From the NCBI RefSeq assembly GCF_913062725.1, contig NZ_CAJXWY010000014.1, positions 1 through 64,000 on the forward strand: a DNA stretch of 64,000 nt, written 5' to 3'. Positions 26,721 to 35,606 of the stretch are shown one piece after another. Position 1 is the stretch's first letter; the number at the start of each line of letters is the position of its first letter. Both the position numbers and the translations under genes were made by a program. This DNA is from an uncultured Thiohalocapsa sp. Its GTDB lineage: Bacteria > Pseudomonadota > Gammaproteobacteria > Chromatiales > Chromatiaceae. The notes under the pieces were generated by a model. It did not search any database. It was not told the DNA's origin and saw nothing but the letters and a program-made list of their open reading frames with translations.

Positions 26721-28526
26721 ATGACCAATCTCGATATCTGGACCTATTCCGTCGTCGGCTTCACCTTCGCCCTGTACATCGGCATCGCCATCTGGGCGCG
26801 CGCCGGCACCACCGGTGAGTTCTACGTCGCCGGCAAAGGCGTACATCCCGTGGCCAACGGCATGGCCACCGCGGCGGACTGGATGTCCGCGGCGTCGTTC
26901 ATCTCCATGGCCGGGCTCATCGCCTTCAACGGCTACGGCGCCTCGGTCTTCCTCATGGGATGGACCGGCGGCTACGTGCTGCTGGCGCTGCTGCTGGCGC
27001 CCTACCTGCGCAAGTTCGGCAAGTTCACGGTGCCGGAGTTCATCGGTGATCGCTACTACTCGCAGGCGGCGCGTATCGTCGCGGTCATCTGCCTGATCCT
27101 CGCCTCCATCACCTACGTCATCGGACAGATGAAGGGTATCGGCGTGGCCTTCTCGCGCTTCCTCGAGACGAGCTACGAGCTGGGCCTCTACATCGGCATG
27201 GGCATCGTCGCCGTCTACGCCGTGCTCGGCGGCATGAAAGGCATCACCTACACGCAGATCGCGCAGTACGTGGTGCTGATCCTGGCCTACACTATTCCGG
27301 CGATCTTCATCTCCCTCGCGCTCACGGGCAACCCGCTGCCGCAGATCGGCCTCGGCGCCGGCTATGTGGAGAACGGTGCCCAAACAGGCATGACGCTGCT
27401 CGCCAAGCTCGACCAGGTCGTCACCGAGCTCGGCTTCAAGGAGTACACCACACAGGTGATGGGCAGTTATCTCAATATGTTCGCCTACACCTTGTCGCTG
27501 ATGATCGGCACCGCGGGGCTGCCCCATGTCATCATCCGCTTCTTCACCGTGCCGAAGGTCAAGGATGCCCGCTACTCCGCCGGCTGGGCGCTGGTGTTCA
27601 TCGCGCTGCTCTACACCACGGCCCCGGCGGTCGGCGCCATGGCGCGACTCAATCTGATGGATACTATCCAGATCGGACCCGTGGGCAGCGAGGAGGGCAA
27701 TCTGCTCTACGAAGATCGCCCAGAGTGGTTCAAGAAATGGGAGGCAACCGGTCTGTTGGCCTGGGAGGACAAGAACGACGACGGCCGTATCCAGTACTAC
27801 AACGATCAGAACCCGGCATTCGACGAAAAGGCCGAGTCGTTCGGCTGGAAGGGCAACGAGATGGTCAAGGTGGACCGCGACATCATGGTGCTCGCAAACC
27901 CCGAGATCGCCGGCTTGCCCAACTGGGTCATCGCGCTGGTGGTGGCTGGTGGTCTCGCCGCCGCACTCTCCACCGCCGCCGGTCTGCTGCTCGCCATCAG
28001 CTCGGCCATCTCCCATGACCTGCTGAAAGGCGTGTTCATGCCTGGCATTTCCGAGCGCGCGGAGCTCAACGCGGGACGTCTGTCGATGATCTTCGCCATC
28101 ATCGTCGCCGGCTATCTCGGGCTCCATCCACCGGGCTTCGCCGCGGGCACCGTCGCCATCGCCTTCGGGCTTGCGGCATCGAGCATCTTCCCGGCGCTCA
28201 TGATGGGTATCTTCATGAAGAAGATGAACAATGCCGGTGCCATTGCCGGTATGCTCGCCGGCATCACCGTGACCCTGCTCTACGTGTTCCAGCACAAGGG
28301 GATCTTCTTCATCCCCGGCACCGCCTTCCTGATGCCGGAGCTGGGCATGGGTCCGGATTGGTTCTTTGGTATTTCACCAAATGCCTTCGGCGCCGTCGGC
28401 GCGGCGGTGAACTTTGTCGTCGCCTTCGTGGTGGCGTCAGTCACCAAGGCACCGCCGGAGCACATCCAGCATCTGGTGGAAGATGTGCGCGTGCCGCGCG
28501 GCGCCGGCGAGGCCACCGGTCACTGA
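26721..28526 (+). CDS. Sodium:solute symporter, SSS family (VC_2705 type, ActP-like)
   Basis: The 601-residue inner-membrane carrier has about 13 hydrophobic helices. SSS features include GEFYVAGKGVHPVANGMATAADWMSAASF near the N terminus and the later GLAAALSTAAGLLLAISSAI. A large soluble loop (about residues 315-390) contains DKNDDGRIQ, which resembles a calcium-binding EF-hand loop, a trait of this subfamily. Related carriers import acetate or other short monocarboxylates with Na+; the substrate here is inferred only. It follows the DUF4212 gene and is ended by a strong terminator at 28591-28614. Confidence 0.92.
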   Translation: MTNLDIWTYSVVGFTFALYIGIAIWARAGTTGEFYVAGKGVHPVANGMATAADWMSAASFISMAGLIAFNGYGASVFLMGWTGGYVLLALLLAPYLRKFGKFTVPEFIGDRYYSQAARIVAVICLILASITYVIGQMKGIGVAFSRFLETSYELGLYIGMGIVAVYAVLGGMKGITYTQIAQYVVLILAYTIPAIFISLALTGNPLPQIGLGAGYVENGAQTGMTLLAKLDQVVTELGFKEYTTQVMGSYLNMFAYTLSLMIGTAGLPHVIIRFFTVPKVKDARYSAGWALVFIALLYTTAPAVGAMARLNLMDTIQIGPVGSEEGNLLYEDRPEWFKKWEATGLLAWEDKNDDGRIQYYNDQNPAFDEKAESFGWKGNEMVKVDRDIMVLANPEIAGLPNWVIALVVAGGLAAALSTAAGLLLAISSAISHDLLKGVFMPGISERAELNAGRLSMIFAIIVAGYLGLHPPGFAAGTVAIAFGLAASSIFPALMMGIFMKKMNNAGAIAGMLAGITVTLLYVFQHKGIFFIPGTAFLMPELGMGPDWFFGISPNAFGAVGAAVNFVVAFVVASVTKAPPEHIQHLVEDVRVPRGAGEATGH

Positions 28527-28528
28527 GT

Positions 28529-28570
28529 CCAGCGCCGAAGACCCAGCGCTGAAAACCCAGCGCTGAAGAC
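28529..28570 (+). repeat. 14-bp tandem repeat, three copies, after the symporter stop
   Basis: Units CCAGCGCCGAAGAC, CCAGCGCTGAAAAC and CCAGCGCTGAAGAC lie head to tail beginning two bases after the TGA of the symporter gene. They sit between the stop codon and the terminator. They may result from local duplication; no function is evident. Confidence 0.8.
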
Positions 28571-28590
28571 AACGCCAACGCACCTGTTGA

Positions 28591-28614
28591 AGCCCCGCTC
28601 CGGCGGGGCTTTTT
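28591..28614 (+). terminator. Rho-independent terminator of the symporter operon
   Basis: The stem AGCCCCGC / GCGGGGCT with loop TCCG is followed directly by a T-run (28610-28614). It lies 65 bases after the symporter stop on the plus strand and separates that operon from the cNMP-CBS-DUF294 gene. Confidence 0.9.
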
Positions 28615-28820
28615 GATGCGCTCGACACGACTCGCATCACCGCGTGAACGAAGCGGATTCGTGCGCTTCCGCAGCTTGCGGCTCACCGCGGAAAATTGCT
28701 GTATGCCGCGTGTTTTTTGATCTATCGCAGCCGCGACGGGTGCCCGGTTGCGAAGAGTGCGATATGTTGCGGCGGTCCGGGCGCGGTGGTTTGCGCCTGC
28801 TCCGCAACCACGAGGCAGCG

Positions 28821-30686
28821 ATGGACGTCGAGCTCATCGAAATCCGCGAATTTCTGGCCAGTCACTCTCCCTTCGACCGCCTGCCGGACAGCGCGCTCGA
28901 CGCCCTGCCTCAGCGGCTCTCGGTGCGCTACCTGCGCCGCGGCACACCCTTTCCACCAACGGATGACGACAGCCCCTGTCTGTATATCCTGCGCCGCGGC
29001 GCCGTCGAGCTGCGTGACGACGGCGACAACCTCATCGGCAAGCTCGCCGAGGGTGATCTGTGTCCGTCGCCCTGCGGGCAGGGCGGCCTTGGCATGGAAG
29101 GCCTGTCCGGGCAGACCGCCGAAGACACCCTCGCCTATCTGCTGCCCTGCGAGGTGCTGGACCGCCTGCGTGGGGCGCACACCGAGTTTGCGAGCCACTT
29201 CGATGCGTCCATGTCCGATCGGCTGCGTCGCGCGCTCGACACCATCAAGGATGATGCCACCGGCACCGCGCTGATGACGGTACAGGTGGGGGAGCTGCTG
29301 AATCGCCCGCTGGTACACGGCGGGCCAGACATCAGCATTCGCGACGCGGCCCGCATCATGAGCGAGGCCCGCGTCTCCTCGCTGGTGCTCACCGACGGTG
29401 ACCGCCTGGTGGGCATGATCACCGACCGGGATCTGCGCAACCGCTGCCTCGCGCTGGGGGTGTCACCGCAGGAGCCGGTGCGCCGCATCATGACCGAGCG
29501 CCTGCATACGGTGCGCGAAGACACCCTCGGCTTCGAAGCGCTCATCACCATGTCGCGCCTCAATGTTCACCACCTGCCGGTGCTCGACGAGCGCGGCGTG
29601 CGCGGGGTCGTGTCGACGTCGGACCTGGTACGCATACAAAGCGCTAATGCCGTCTATCTGGTGGGGGATATCCGCAAGGCCGAATCCCTGGACACGCTGG
29701 CGAGCATCAGTGCGCGGCTGTCGGAGCTGCAGATCCAACTGGTGCACTCCGGCGCCACCGCAAGCCAGATCGGCCAGGCCATCACCGCCGTCACCGACGC
29801 CATCACCCTGCGGCTGCTGGAGCTCGCCGAGGCGGAGCTCGGCGCGCCACCGGTGCCCTATTGCTGGATGGCGGGCGGCTCCCAGGCGCGGCGGGAGCAG
29901 TCCTCGCACTCCGACCAGGATAATGCGCTGCTCATCGCCGACCATCTCAAACCCGAGGATGATGCCTACTTCAAGGCGCTCGCCCAGCGGGTCAACGACG
30001 GACTCAACGCCTGCGGCTACGTCTACTGCCCCGGTGATGTCATGGCCAGTAATGACCAGTGGCGTCAACCGCTGAAGATCTGGACCAAGTACTTCAACAC
30101 CTGGATCAAGCGCCCGGAGCCCATGGCGCTGATGCTCTCCAGCGTATTCTTCGACCTGCGCCCCATTCACGACCCAGCGGGCCTCTTCAACGAGCTCGCC
30201 GAGCGCATCCATCACATGTCGAGGCAGGAGACCATCTACATCGCCTACATGGCCGCCAATGCGCTGAAGCACCGCCCGCCGCTGGGCTTTTTCCGCAAAT
30301 TGGTGCTGATTCGCGGCGGCGAGCACGACCAGACCTTCGATATCAAGCACCGCGGCATCGTGCCCATCGTGGATCTGGCCCGGGTCTATGCCCTCTCCGC
30401 CGGACTCGAAGACATCAACACCATCGAACGCCTCAAAGCTGCGGGCGAGGCCCGCGCGTTGAGCAAAGACGGCGCCGCCAACTTGGTGGATGCCTATGAA
30501 TTTATCGGGACCCTGCGGATGCGCCATCAAGCCGAGCAGCTGAAACGTGGCACCCAGGCGGATAACTTCCTATCGCCGGACGACCTCTCGCCGCTGGAGC
30601 GCGGCCATCTCAAGGACGCCTTCGCCCTGATCCACACCATGCAGGAGTCCCTGGGCCAGCGCTACCAGGCGGGGCGTTTCGCCTGA
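28821..30686 (+). CDS. Cyclic-nucleotide-binding/CBS/DUF294 nucleotidyltransferase-like protein
   Basis: The 621-residue cytosolic protein contains a cNMP-binding-like domain (about 8-125), a CBS pair (about 165-280), a DUF294 nucleotidyltransferase-like domain with the GS...DxD pattern (GGSQARREQSSHSDQDNALL), and the DUF294 C-terminal helical domain. It resembles GlnD-like signalling proteins. This protein type is repeatedly found beside DUF4212/SSS symporters and DnaQ-like exonucleases, as here, suggesting it tunes the carrier. ATG 28821 has GAGG upstream and starts just before the first domain; an in-frame ATG at 28764 is the alternative. Confidence 0.9.
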   Translation: MDVELIEIREFLASHSPFDRLPDSALDALPQRLSVRYLRRGTPFPPTDDDSPCLYILRRGAVELRDDGDNLIGKLAEGDLCPSPCGQGGLGMEGLSGQTAEDTLAYLLPCEVLDRLRGAHTEFASHFDASMSDRLRRALDTIKDDATGTALMTVQVGELLNRPLVHGGPDISIRDAARIMSEARVSSLVLTDGDRLVGMITDRDLRNRCLALGVSPQEPVRRIMTERLHTVREDTLGFEALITMSRLNVHHLPVLDERGVRGVVSTSDLVRIQSANAVYLVGDIRKAESLDTLASISARLSELQIQLVHSGATASQIGQAITAVTDAITLRLLELAEAELGAPPVPYCWMAGGSQARREQSSHSDQDNALLIADHLKPEDDAYFKALAQRVNDGLNACGYVYCPGDVMASNDQWRQPLKIWTKYFNTWIKRPEPMALMLSSVFFDLRPIHDPAGLFNELAERIHHMSRQETIYIAYMAANALKHRPPLGFFRKLVLIRGGEHDQTFDIKHRGIVPIVDLARVYALSAGLEDINTIERLKAAGEARALSKDGAANLVDAYEFIGTLRMRHQAEQLKRGTQADNFLSPDDLSPLERGHLKDAFALIHTMQESLGQRYQAGRFA

Positions 30687-30744
30687 GGGCGACACCTGCT
30701 CGGCCGCCCCTGGTGCACGCATCCGCTGACGACATCACCCGCCT

Positions 30745-31422
30745 ATGAGCGCCCTGCCCCTGGATTGGCGTCGTCGCTGGCGCTTGCGCCGGCTCGCGGC
30801 ATGCCCGCTGCGGGACTATCTGGCCGCGCCTTTCCCGCAGCCGGGCTGCGACTACAAGGCCGTGGAGTATGTCGCCGTCGACCTGGAGACCACCGGTCTC
30901 AACGCCCGCCGGGATCAGATCCTGAGCATCGGCTGGGTGCGCATCACCGGCAACCGTATCCATCTCGACAGCTGTCGCCACCGGTTGGTGCGTGTGACCG
31001 GCGATATCCCCGCCGACAGCGCCGTGATCCATCAGATCACCGACGACGAAGCCGCTCGCGGCCTGGAGCTCGCCAGCGCTTTGCCTGAGCTGTTGGCGGA
31101 TCTCGCCGGGCGCGTGCTCATTGCTCATCATGCCAGGGTCGAGCTGGGCTTCCTCGACGCCGCCTGCAGGCGTCTTTGGGGCAAGGGACTGCTGGTGCGC
31201 ACCGTCGACACCCAGGCGGTGGCTCGCCGCTTGCTGGAGCGCCGTCAAATCCCGTTCAAGGCCTCGGACCTGCGCCTGCATGCGCTGTGCGAGCGCTACA
31301 ACCTGCCGCGCCATGGCGCCCACAATGCGTTGAGCGACGCCTTCGCGGCCGCCGAGCTCTTCCTCGCACAGGCGGCACATCGCGACAACGGGCATGGCAT
31401 GCAGCTCGGCGATTTCCTGTGA
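30745..31422 (+). CDS. 3'-5' exonuclease, DnaQ/PolC-epsilon type
   Basis: The 225-residue protein is a DEDDh exonuclease. ExoI is VAVDLETTGL (D46, E48), ExoII is the IAHHARVELGFLD region, and ExoIII is HNALSDAFAAAEL with the catalytic His and Asp. It is shorter than and distinct from the replicative epsilon subunit. It is 58 bases downstream of the DUF294 gene, in an association seen in other proteobacteria next to SSS symporters. Its physiological substrate (DNA, RNA or nucleotide) is unknown. Confidence 0.92.
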   Translation: MSALPLDWRRRWRLRRLAACPLRDYLAAPFPQPGCDYKAVEYVAVDLETTGLNARRDQILSIGWVRITGNRIHLDSCRHRLVRVTGDIPADSAVIHQITDDEAARGLELASALPELLADLAGRVLIAHHARVELGFLDAACRRLWGKGLLVRTVDTQAVARRLLERRQIPFKASDLRLHALCERYNLPRHGAHNALSDAFAAAELFLAQAAHRDNGHGMQLGDFL

Positions 31423-31629
31423 GGCCGCAGGCGGTCGCCCACCGCCAGCTCCGCCATGGCGCCGGCTCCGCCATGGCGCCGCCGCGCCGGCCGTCTGCGA
31501 AGGCGTGCATCGGCGCCGCTCGTGCGTCGGGCTGCGCCGAGCGGTGACGTCACCCGGCCGATTGCGGGATACTGCGAATTTCGCCGCAGCCTCGGGCGGC
31601 ACAGACGCAGACGCAAGCGACACAACACC

Positions 31630-33075
31630 ATGCAGTGGGAACCCGTGATCGGGCTGGAGATCCACACCCAGCTCGCGACGCAATCCAAGATCTTCTCCGG
31701 CGCCGCCACCGCCTTCGGCGCCGCCCCCAACACCCAGGCCTGCGCCGTGGATTTGGGCTTTCCCGGCGTGCTGCCGGTGCTGAACGAGGGCGCCGTGCGC
31801 CGCGCCGTGCAATTCGGCCGCGCCATCGGCGCCGAGATCGCGCCGCGCTCGGTGTTCGCGCGTAAGAATTATTTCTACCCGGATCTGCCGAAGGGCTACC
31901 AGATCAGCCAGTACGAGCTGCCCATCGTCGGCCGCGGCGAGGTTGAGATCGTCCTCGACGACGGCAGCGTGAAGACCATTGGCATCACCCGCGCCCACCT
32001 GGAGGAGGATGCCGGTAAGTCGGTGCATGAGGATGGCCGATCGGGTGCTGGCGGCATGACCGGCATCGACCTCAACCGCGCCGGCACACCGCTGCTCGAG
32101 ATCGTCTCCGAGCCGGATCTGCGCTCGCCCGCCGAAGCCGTGGCCTACGCCCGAAAGATCCACCAACTGGTGCGCTGGATCGGCATCAGCGACGGCAACA
32201 TGCAGGAGGGCTCCTTCCGCGTCGACGCCAACATTTCGCTGCGGCGCAAGGGCGAGGAGCGCTTCGGCACCCGCACCGAGATCAAGAACATCAATTCTTT
32301 CCGGTTTCTGCAGAAGGCACTGGAATTCGAGATCGAGCGCCAGACGGACGTGTTGGAAAATGGCGGCACGGTGATCCAGGAAACGCGCCTCTACGACGCC
32401 GACAAGGACGAAACCCGCTCCATGCGCACCAAGGAAGAGGCCAATGACTACCGCTATTTCCCCGACCCGGACCTGCTGCCGGTGGAGCTCGACGACGCCT
32501 TCATCGCGCAGGCCACAGAGGACCTGCCAGAGCTGCCCGACGCCATGCGGCACCGGTTCATGGACACCTACGGGCTCAACGATGCCGACGCGGCGCTGCT
32601 CACCTCGAGCCGGGCCATGGCCGGCTACTTTGAGCAGACGGCCAGCCTCTGCGGTGAGGCGAGACAGGCCGCCAACTGGATCACCGGCGCACTGGCGGCG
32701 GCGCTCAACAAAGCCAACCTGGAGATCGCCGCCAGCCCGGTGGACGCGGCGCAGCTCGCGGGGCTGATCAAGCGCATCCAGGACAACACCATCTCCGGCA
32801 AGATCGCCAAACAGGTCTTCGAGGCCATGTGGGCCGGCGAAGGCGCTGCGGACCAGGTGATCGCGGCCAAGGGCCTCGAGCAGATCACCGACACCGGCGC
32901 CATCGAAGCGATGATCGACGCCATCATCGCGGCCAACCCCCAGCAGGTGGAGCAGTACCGAGCCGGCAAGGAGAAGGTGTTCGGCTTCTTCGTCGGCCAG
33001 GTGATGAAGCAGAGCCAGGGCAAGGCCAACCCACAGCAGGTCAACGCACTGCTCCGGGCCAAGCTGAAAGGCTGA
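31630..33075 (+). CDS. gatB: Aspartyl/glutamyl-tRNA amidotransferase subunit B
   Basis: The 481-residue GatB starts at ATG 31630 with the canonical [13 protein letters not shown]. The cradle domain contains [25 protein letters not shown] and [17 protein letters not shown], and the tail domain of about 150 residues ends the protein. GatCAB converts misacylated Glu-tRNA(Gln) or Asp-tRNA(Asn) by transamidation. gatA and gatC are not adjacent, so they must lie elsewhere or outside the window. Upstream in-frame codons are Arg-rich and are not included. Confidence 0.96.
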   Translation: MQWEPVIGLEIHTQLATQSKIFSGAATAFGAAPNTQACAVDLGFPGVLPVLNEGAVRRAVQFGRAIGAEIAPRSVFARKNYFYPDLPKGYQISQYELPIVGRGEVEIVLDDGSVKTIGITRAHLEEDAGKSVHEDGRSGAGGMTGIDLNRAGTPLLEIVSEPDLRSPAEAVAYARKIHQLVRWIGISDGNMQEGSFRVDANISLRRKGEERFGTRTEIKNINSFRFLQKALEFEIERQTDVLENGGTVIQETRLYDADKDETRSMRTKEEANDYRYFPDPDLLPVELDDAFIAQATEDLPELPDAMRHRFMDTYGLNDADAALLTSSRAMAGYFEQTASLCGEARQAANWITGALAAALNKANLEIAASPVDAAQLAGLIKRIQDNTISGKIAKQVFEAMWAGEGAADQVIAAKGLEQITDTGAIEAMIDAIIAANPQQVEQYRAGKEKVFGFFVGQVMKQSQGKANPQQVNALLRAKLKG

Positions 33076-33117
33076 AGATCAGTTTCAGAATCAAGCCCCT
33101 AGCGACGTATCAGGGTA

Positions 33118-33157
33118 ATGCTGAGACGAATGGGGGTAAATCCCTATATGTCAGCAT
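33118..33157. promoter_or_regulatory. Inverted repeat upstream of the multiheme cytochrome gene
   Basis: Perfect 7-bp arms ATGCTGA (33118-33124) and TCAGCAT (33151-33157) are separated by 26 bases that themselves contain GGG...CCC. The element lies about 125 bases before the cytochrome ATG and 40 bases after gatB. It could be a regulator site or the stem of a gatB 3' hairpin; there is no T-run after it. Confidence 0.35.
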
Positions 33158-33280
33158 GGTAGTCAGGCCGCGCCTTTTGGTCTACTTTGTGCCGGGAACA
33201 CGCTACAACAACCGTCAACCGCCGGAGTTTCGGGTGCAACCGAAGCCACTGAGCGGCCAATCACCGAAGGAGACCAAGCG

Positions 33281-34885
33281 ATGCGCCACACCGTTCATCA
33301 CGGTCGCGCGCGGCGTTATCTAGCGCTCGCGACACCCCTGCTCTGCGGCTTTCTCGCCTTGCCGGGCATGGTACTGGCGGAAGCCGCCCCCGGCGCCCAG
33401 GCGTCGGAAGCCGACGCCGACGGCCGCCGCTTCCCGCCCAGCTACATCACCACCGCCGACGGCCGCAACGTCCACCCCGAAGACTGGACCGACCCCAGGC
33501 TCTGCGGCCAATGTCACACGGAGCAGTACCAGGGCTGGAACGGCTCCATGCACTCCAATGCCTTCAAAGACCCGGTCTTCCAGGCGCTGTGGGCCATCGC
33601 CGAGAAGGCCGACCCCAACAACCGCAACCACTGCGGTGGCTGCCACACCCCCATCGGCACCGCCACCCAGACCGTAGAGTTCGACCCCGACGCCGGTCTG
33701 CACGGCGCCTTCAGTGCGCCGCCCGTGGCGGAAATGGGGGTCTCCTGCGACGTCTGTCACACCATCTCGGGCACCAACCTGCAGAAGACCGCCGTGCTCG
33801 AGCACGGCAACACCTCCATCGTGATGGACCCGGGCAACGTCAAGCGCGCCAACCTGCCCAACGCCACCTCGCCCTATCACGAAACCGCCGATTCCGAGCA
33901 CCACGGCGAGTCCGACTTCTGCGGCAACTGCCACAACATCTTCCATCCCGGCAATAACTTCCCCATCGAGCGCACCTACGACGAGTGGAAGTACTCCGTC
34001 TATGCCCAGAACGACATCCACTGTCAGGATTGCCACATGATGCCGGTGGAGGTCGCCAACCGGGTCGCCGACGAAATGAAGCCCCCGGAAGCACTGAATG
34101 AATCCTCCATCGAGGGCTTCGCCGGGCTCGGCGGACCCTGGCGCAAGGTGGTCCACAAGCACGGCTTCGTCGGCGGCAACGCGGTCATCACCGCCGCCAT
34201 GAACAACGAGTTGGCCGACTCCGACAACCCCGTTGATCTGGGCCGCGGCAGCAACTACGACGAGGCCATCAAGCGTCTGCAGAGCGTCGCCTCGCTGAAG
34301 CTGTATGTCACCCAAGAGGACGGCCAGCTGCACCGGGCGAAGGTCAAGGTCACCAACGACCGCGCCGGTCATCACCTGCCCACCAGTCTCACGGAAATCC
34401 GCCAGGTCTGGCTGGAAGTCGTGGTCACCGACGACCAGGGCCGCGAGCTGATGCGCAACGGTAGCCTGGATGCGCAGAACGAGCTGCCCAAGGACACCGT
34501 CATCTTCAACTCCCATGCCGTCGACAAGGACGGTAAGCACACCCACTACCCCTGGGAGATCGTGCGCTTCTCCACCCGCAACACCATCCCGCCGAAGGGC
34601 TACAAATACGGCAAGTACTGGTTCAACGTGCCGGAAGACGCCCAGAGTGTCACCGTCAACGCCAAGCTCCACTACCGCTCGTTCGCACAGGGGCTCGCCG
34701 ATGAGCTGCTCGGCGAAGGTGCGGTGACCGTCCCCTCGGTGCAGATGGTCGAGCTGGAAGAGACCTATCCGGTGACTGAGCTGGCGGCCGCCAAGCAGGC
34801 GCTTGACGGCGAACAGGCAGCCGCGCCGGCGCCACAGGCCGACACCACCGCTGCGACCACCGCGGTCGCGGATGCAGCGCACTGA
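33281..34885 (+). CDS. Pentaheme cytochrome c, cytochrome c554-like
   Basis: The 534-residue periplasmic protein has a signal peptide (about 1-33) and five CXXCH haem sites: CGQCH (75-79), CGGCH (118-122), CDVCH (156-160), CGNCH (214-218) and CQDCH (248-252). They fall within a c554-like N-terminal half. The C-terminal half (about 300-500) has no haem motif and is probably a beta-rich domain; the end is Ala-rich. It may carry electrons to or from sulfur, nitrogen or metal compounds. ATG 33281 follows AAGGAG. The diheme cytochrome gene begins 12 bases after its stop, so the two form an operon and probably a complex. Confidence 0.92.
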   Translation: MRHTVHHGRARRYLALATPLLCGFLALPGMVLAEAAPGAQASEADADGRRFPPSYITTADGRNVHPEDWTDPRLCGQCHTEQYQGWNGSMHSNAFKDPVFQALWAIAEKADPNNRNHCGGCHTPIGTATQTVEFDPDAGLHGAFSAPPVAEMGVSCDVCHTISGTNLQKTAVLEHGNTSIVMDPGNVKRANLPNATSPYHETADSEHHGESDFCGNCHNIFHPGNNFPIERTYDEWKYSVYAQNDIHCQDCHMMPVEVANRVADEMKPPEALNESSIEGFAGLGGPWRKVVHKHGFVGGNAVITAAMNNELADSDNPVDLGRGSNYDEAIKRLQSVASLKLYVTQEDGQLHRAKVKVTNDRAGHHLPTSLTEIRQVWLEVVVTDDQGRELMRNGSLDAQNELPKDTVIFNSHAVDKDGKHTHYPWEIVRFSTRNTIPPKGYKYGKYWFNVPEDAQSVTVNAKLHYRSFAQGLADELLGEGAVTVPSVQMVELEETYPVTELAAAKQALDGEQAAAPAPQADTTAATTAVADAAH

Positions 34886-34897
34886 GGGGGTGAACCG

Positions 34898-35593
34898 ATG
34901 ACCAATTCATTTGCAGACCACTTGCAGACCCTCGGGCGCCGCGGCGCCCTGCTCCTTGGCATCGCCCTGTTGAGCGCACCGGCGCTCACCGCTGCCGACG
35001 ACGACGGCTTCGTCTGGAACCGCGCCATGCTCGATATCATCGAGTCCGGCGATGTCGAGCGCGGCCGCCAGATCGCCGAGGACAAGCGCTGCAGCAAGTG
35101 CCACGGCGATCTCGGCATCCCCGAGGACGACGAAACCCCGAGCATTGCGGGGCAGGTCGCGGCCTATCAGTTCAAGCAGCTGGTGGACTACAAGGCCAAG
35201 GTGCGCGATGCGCGTTCCATGTACAAGGTGGCCCGACGGCTGGAGCTGCAGGACTTCGCCGATCTCGCCGCCTACTTCGCCACGCTTGAGCCGGAGCCGC
35301 CGGAGGGCAAAACGGCTCCGCCGCTGCTGGTCACCCAGGGCGACACCGACCGCCTGCTGCTGCCCTGCAACGTCTGCCATGGTGAGCAGGGCGAAGGCAT
35401 GGGCCTGCAGGTACCGGCCCTGTCGGGGCAGAAGATCGACCACTTCATCGAGACCATGGTCGCCTACCGCGACGGCGAGCGGGCGAACGATGACTTCGGT
35501 CGCATGCGCTTCATCGCCAGCCAGCTCTCCGAGGAGGAAATCACCACCCTGGCCGCCTACTACGCGGCAGCCCCCGTGCCGGGCGACGAGTAA
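34898..35593 (+). CDS. Diheme cytochrome c (c4-like)
   Basis: The 231-residue protein has an N-terminal signal or anchor (GALLLGIALLSAPALTA) and two class I cytochrome c domains with haem motifs CSKCH (65-69) and CNVCH (157-161). Each has a likely Met ligand further on. It probably passes electrons between the pentaheme protein and a terminal oxidase or quinone enzyme in the periplasm. The start is ATG 34898 with GAGGGGG upstream. It converges on the Lhr gene, whose stop is 13 bases away. Confidence 0.92.
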   Translation: MTNSFADHLQTLGRRGALLLGIALLSAPALTAADDDGFVWNRAMLDIIESGDVERGRQIAEDKRCSKCHGDLGIPEDDETPSIAGQVAAYQFKQLVDYKAKVRDARSMYKVARRLELQDFADLAAYFATLEPEPPEGKTAPPLLVTQGDTDRLLLPCNVCHGEQGEGMGLQVPALSGQKIDHFIETMVAYRDGERANDDFGRMRFIASQLSEEEITTLAAYYAAAPVPGDE

Positions 35594-35606
35594 TACCGCC
35601 GGCAGT

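Noticed and set aside
26655-28295. 546-codon minus-strand open frame
   Set aside because: It lies antisense to the SSS symporter gene, whose family match is clear. The frame is Asp/His/Gly-rich as expected for an antisense shadow.
33076-33280. Possible tRNA or small RNA after gatB
   Set aside because: No cloverleaf or TTCRA-type arm is visible; only an inverted repeat and promoter-like AT content are seen.
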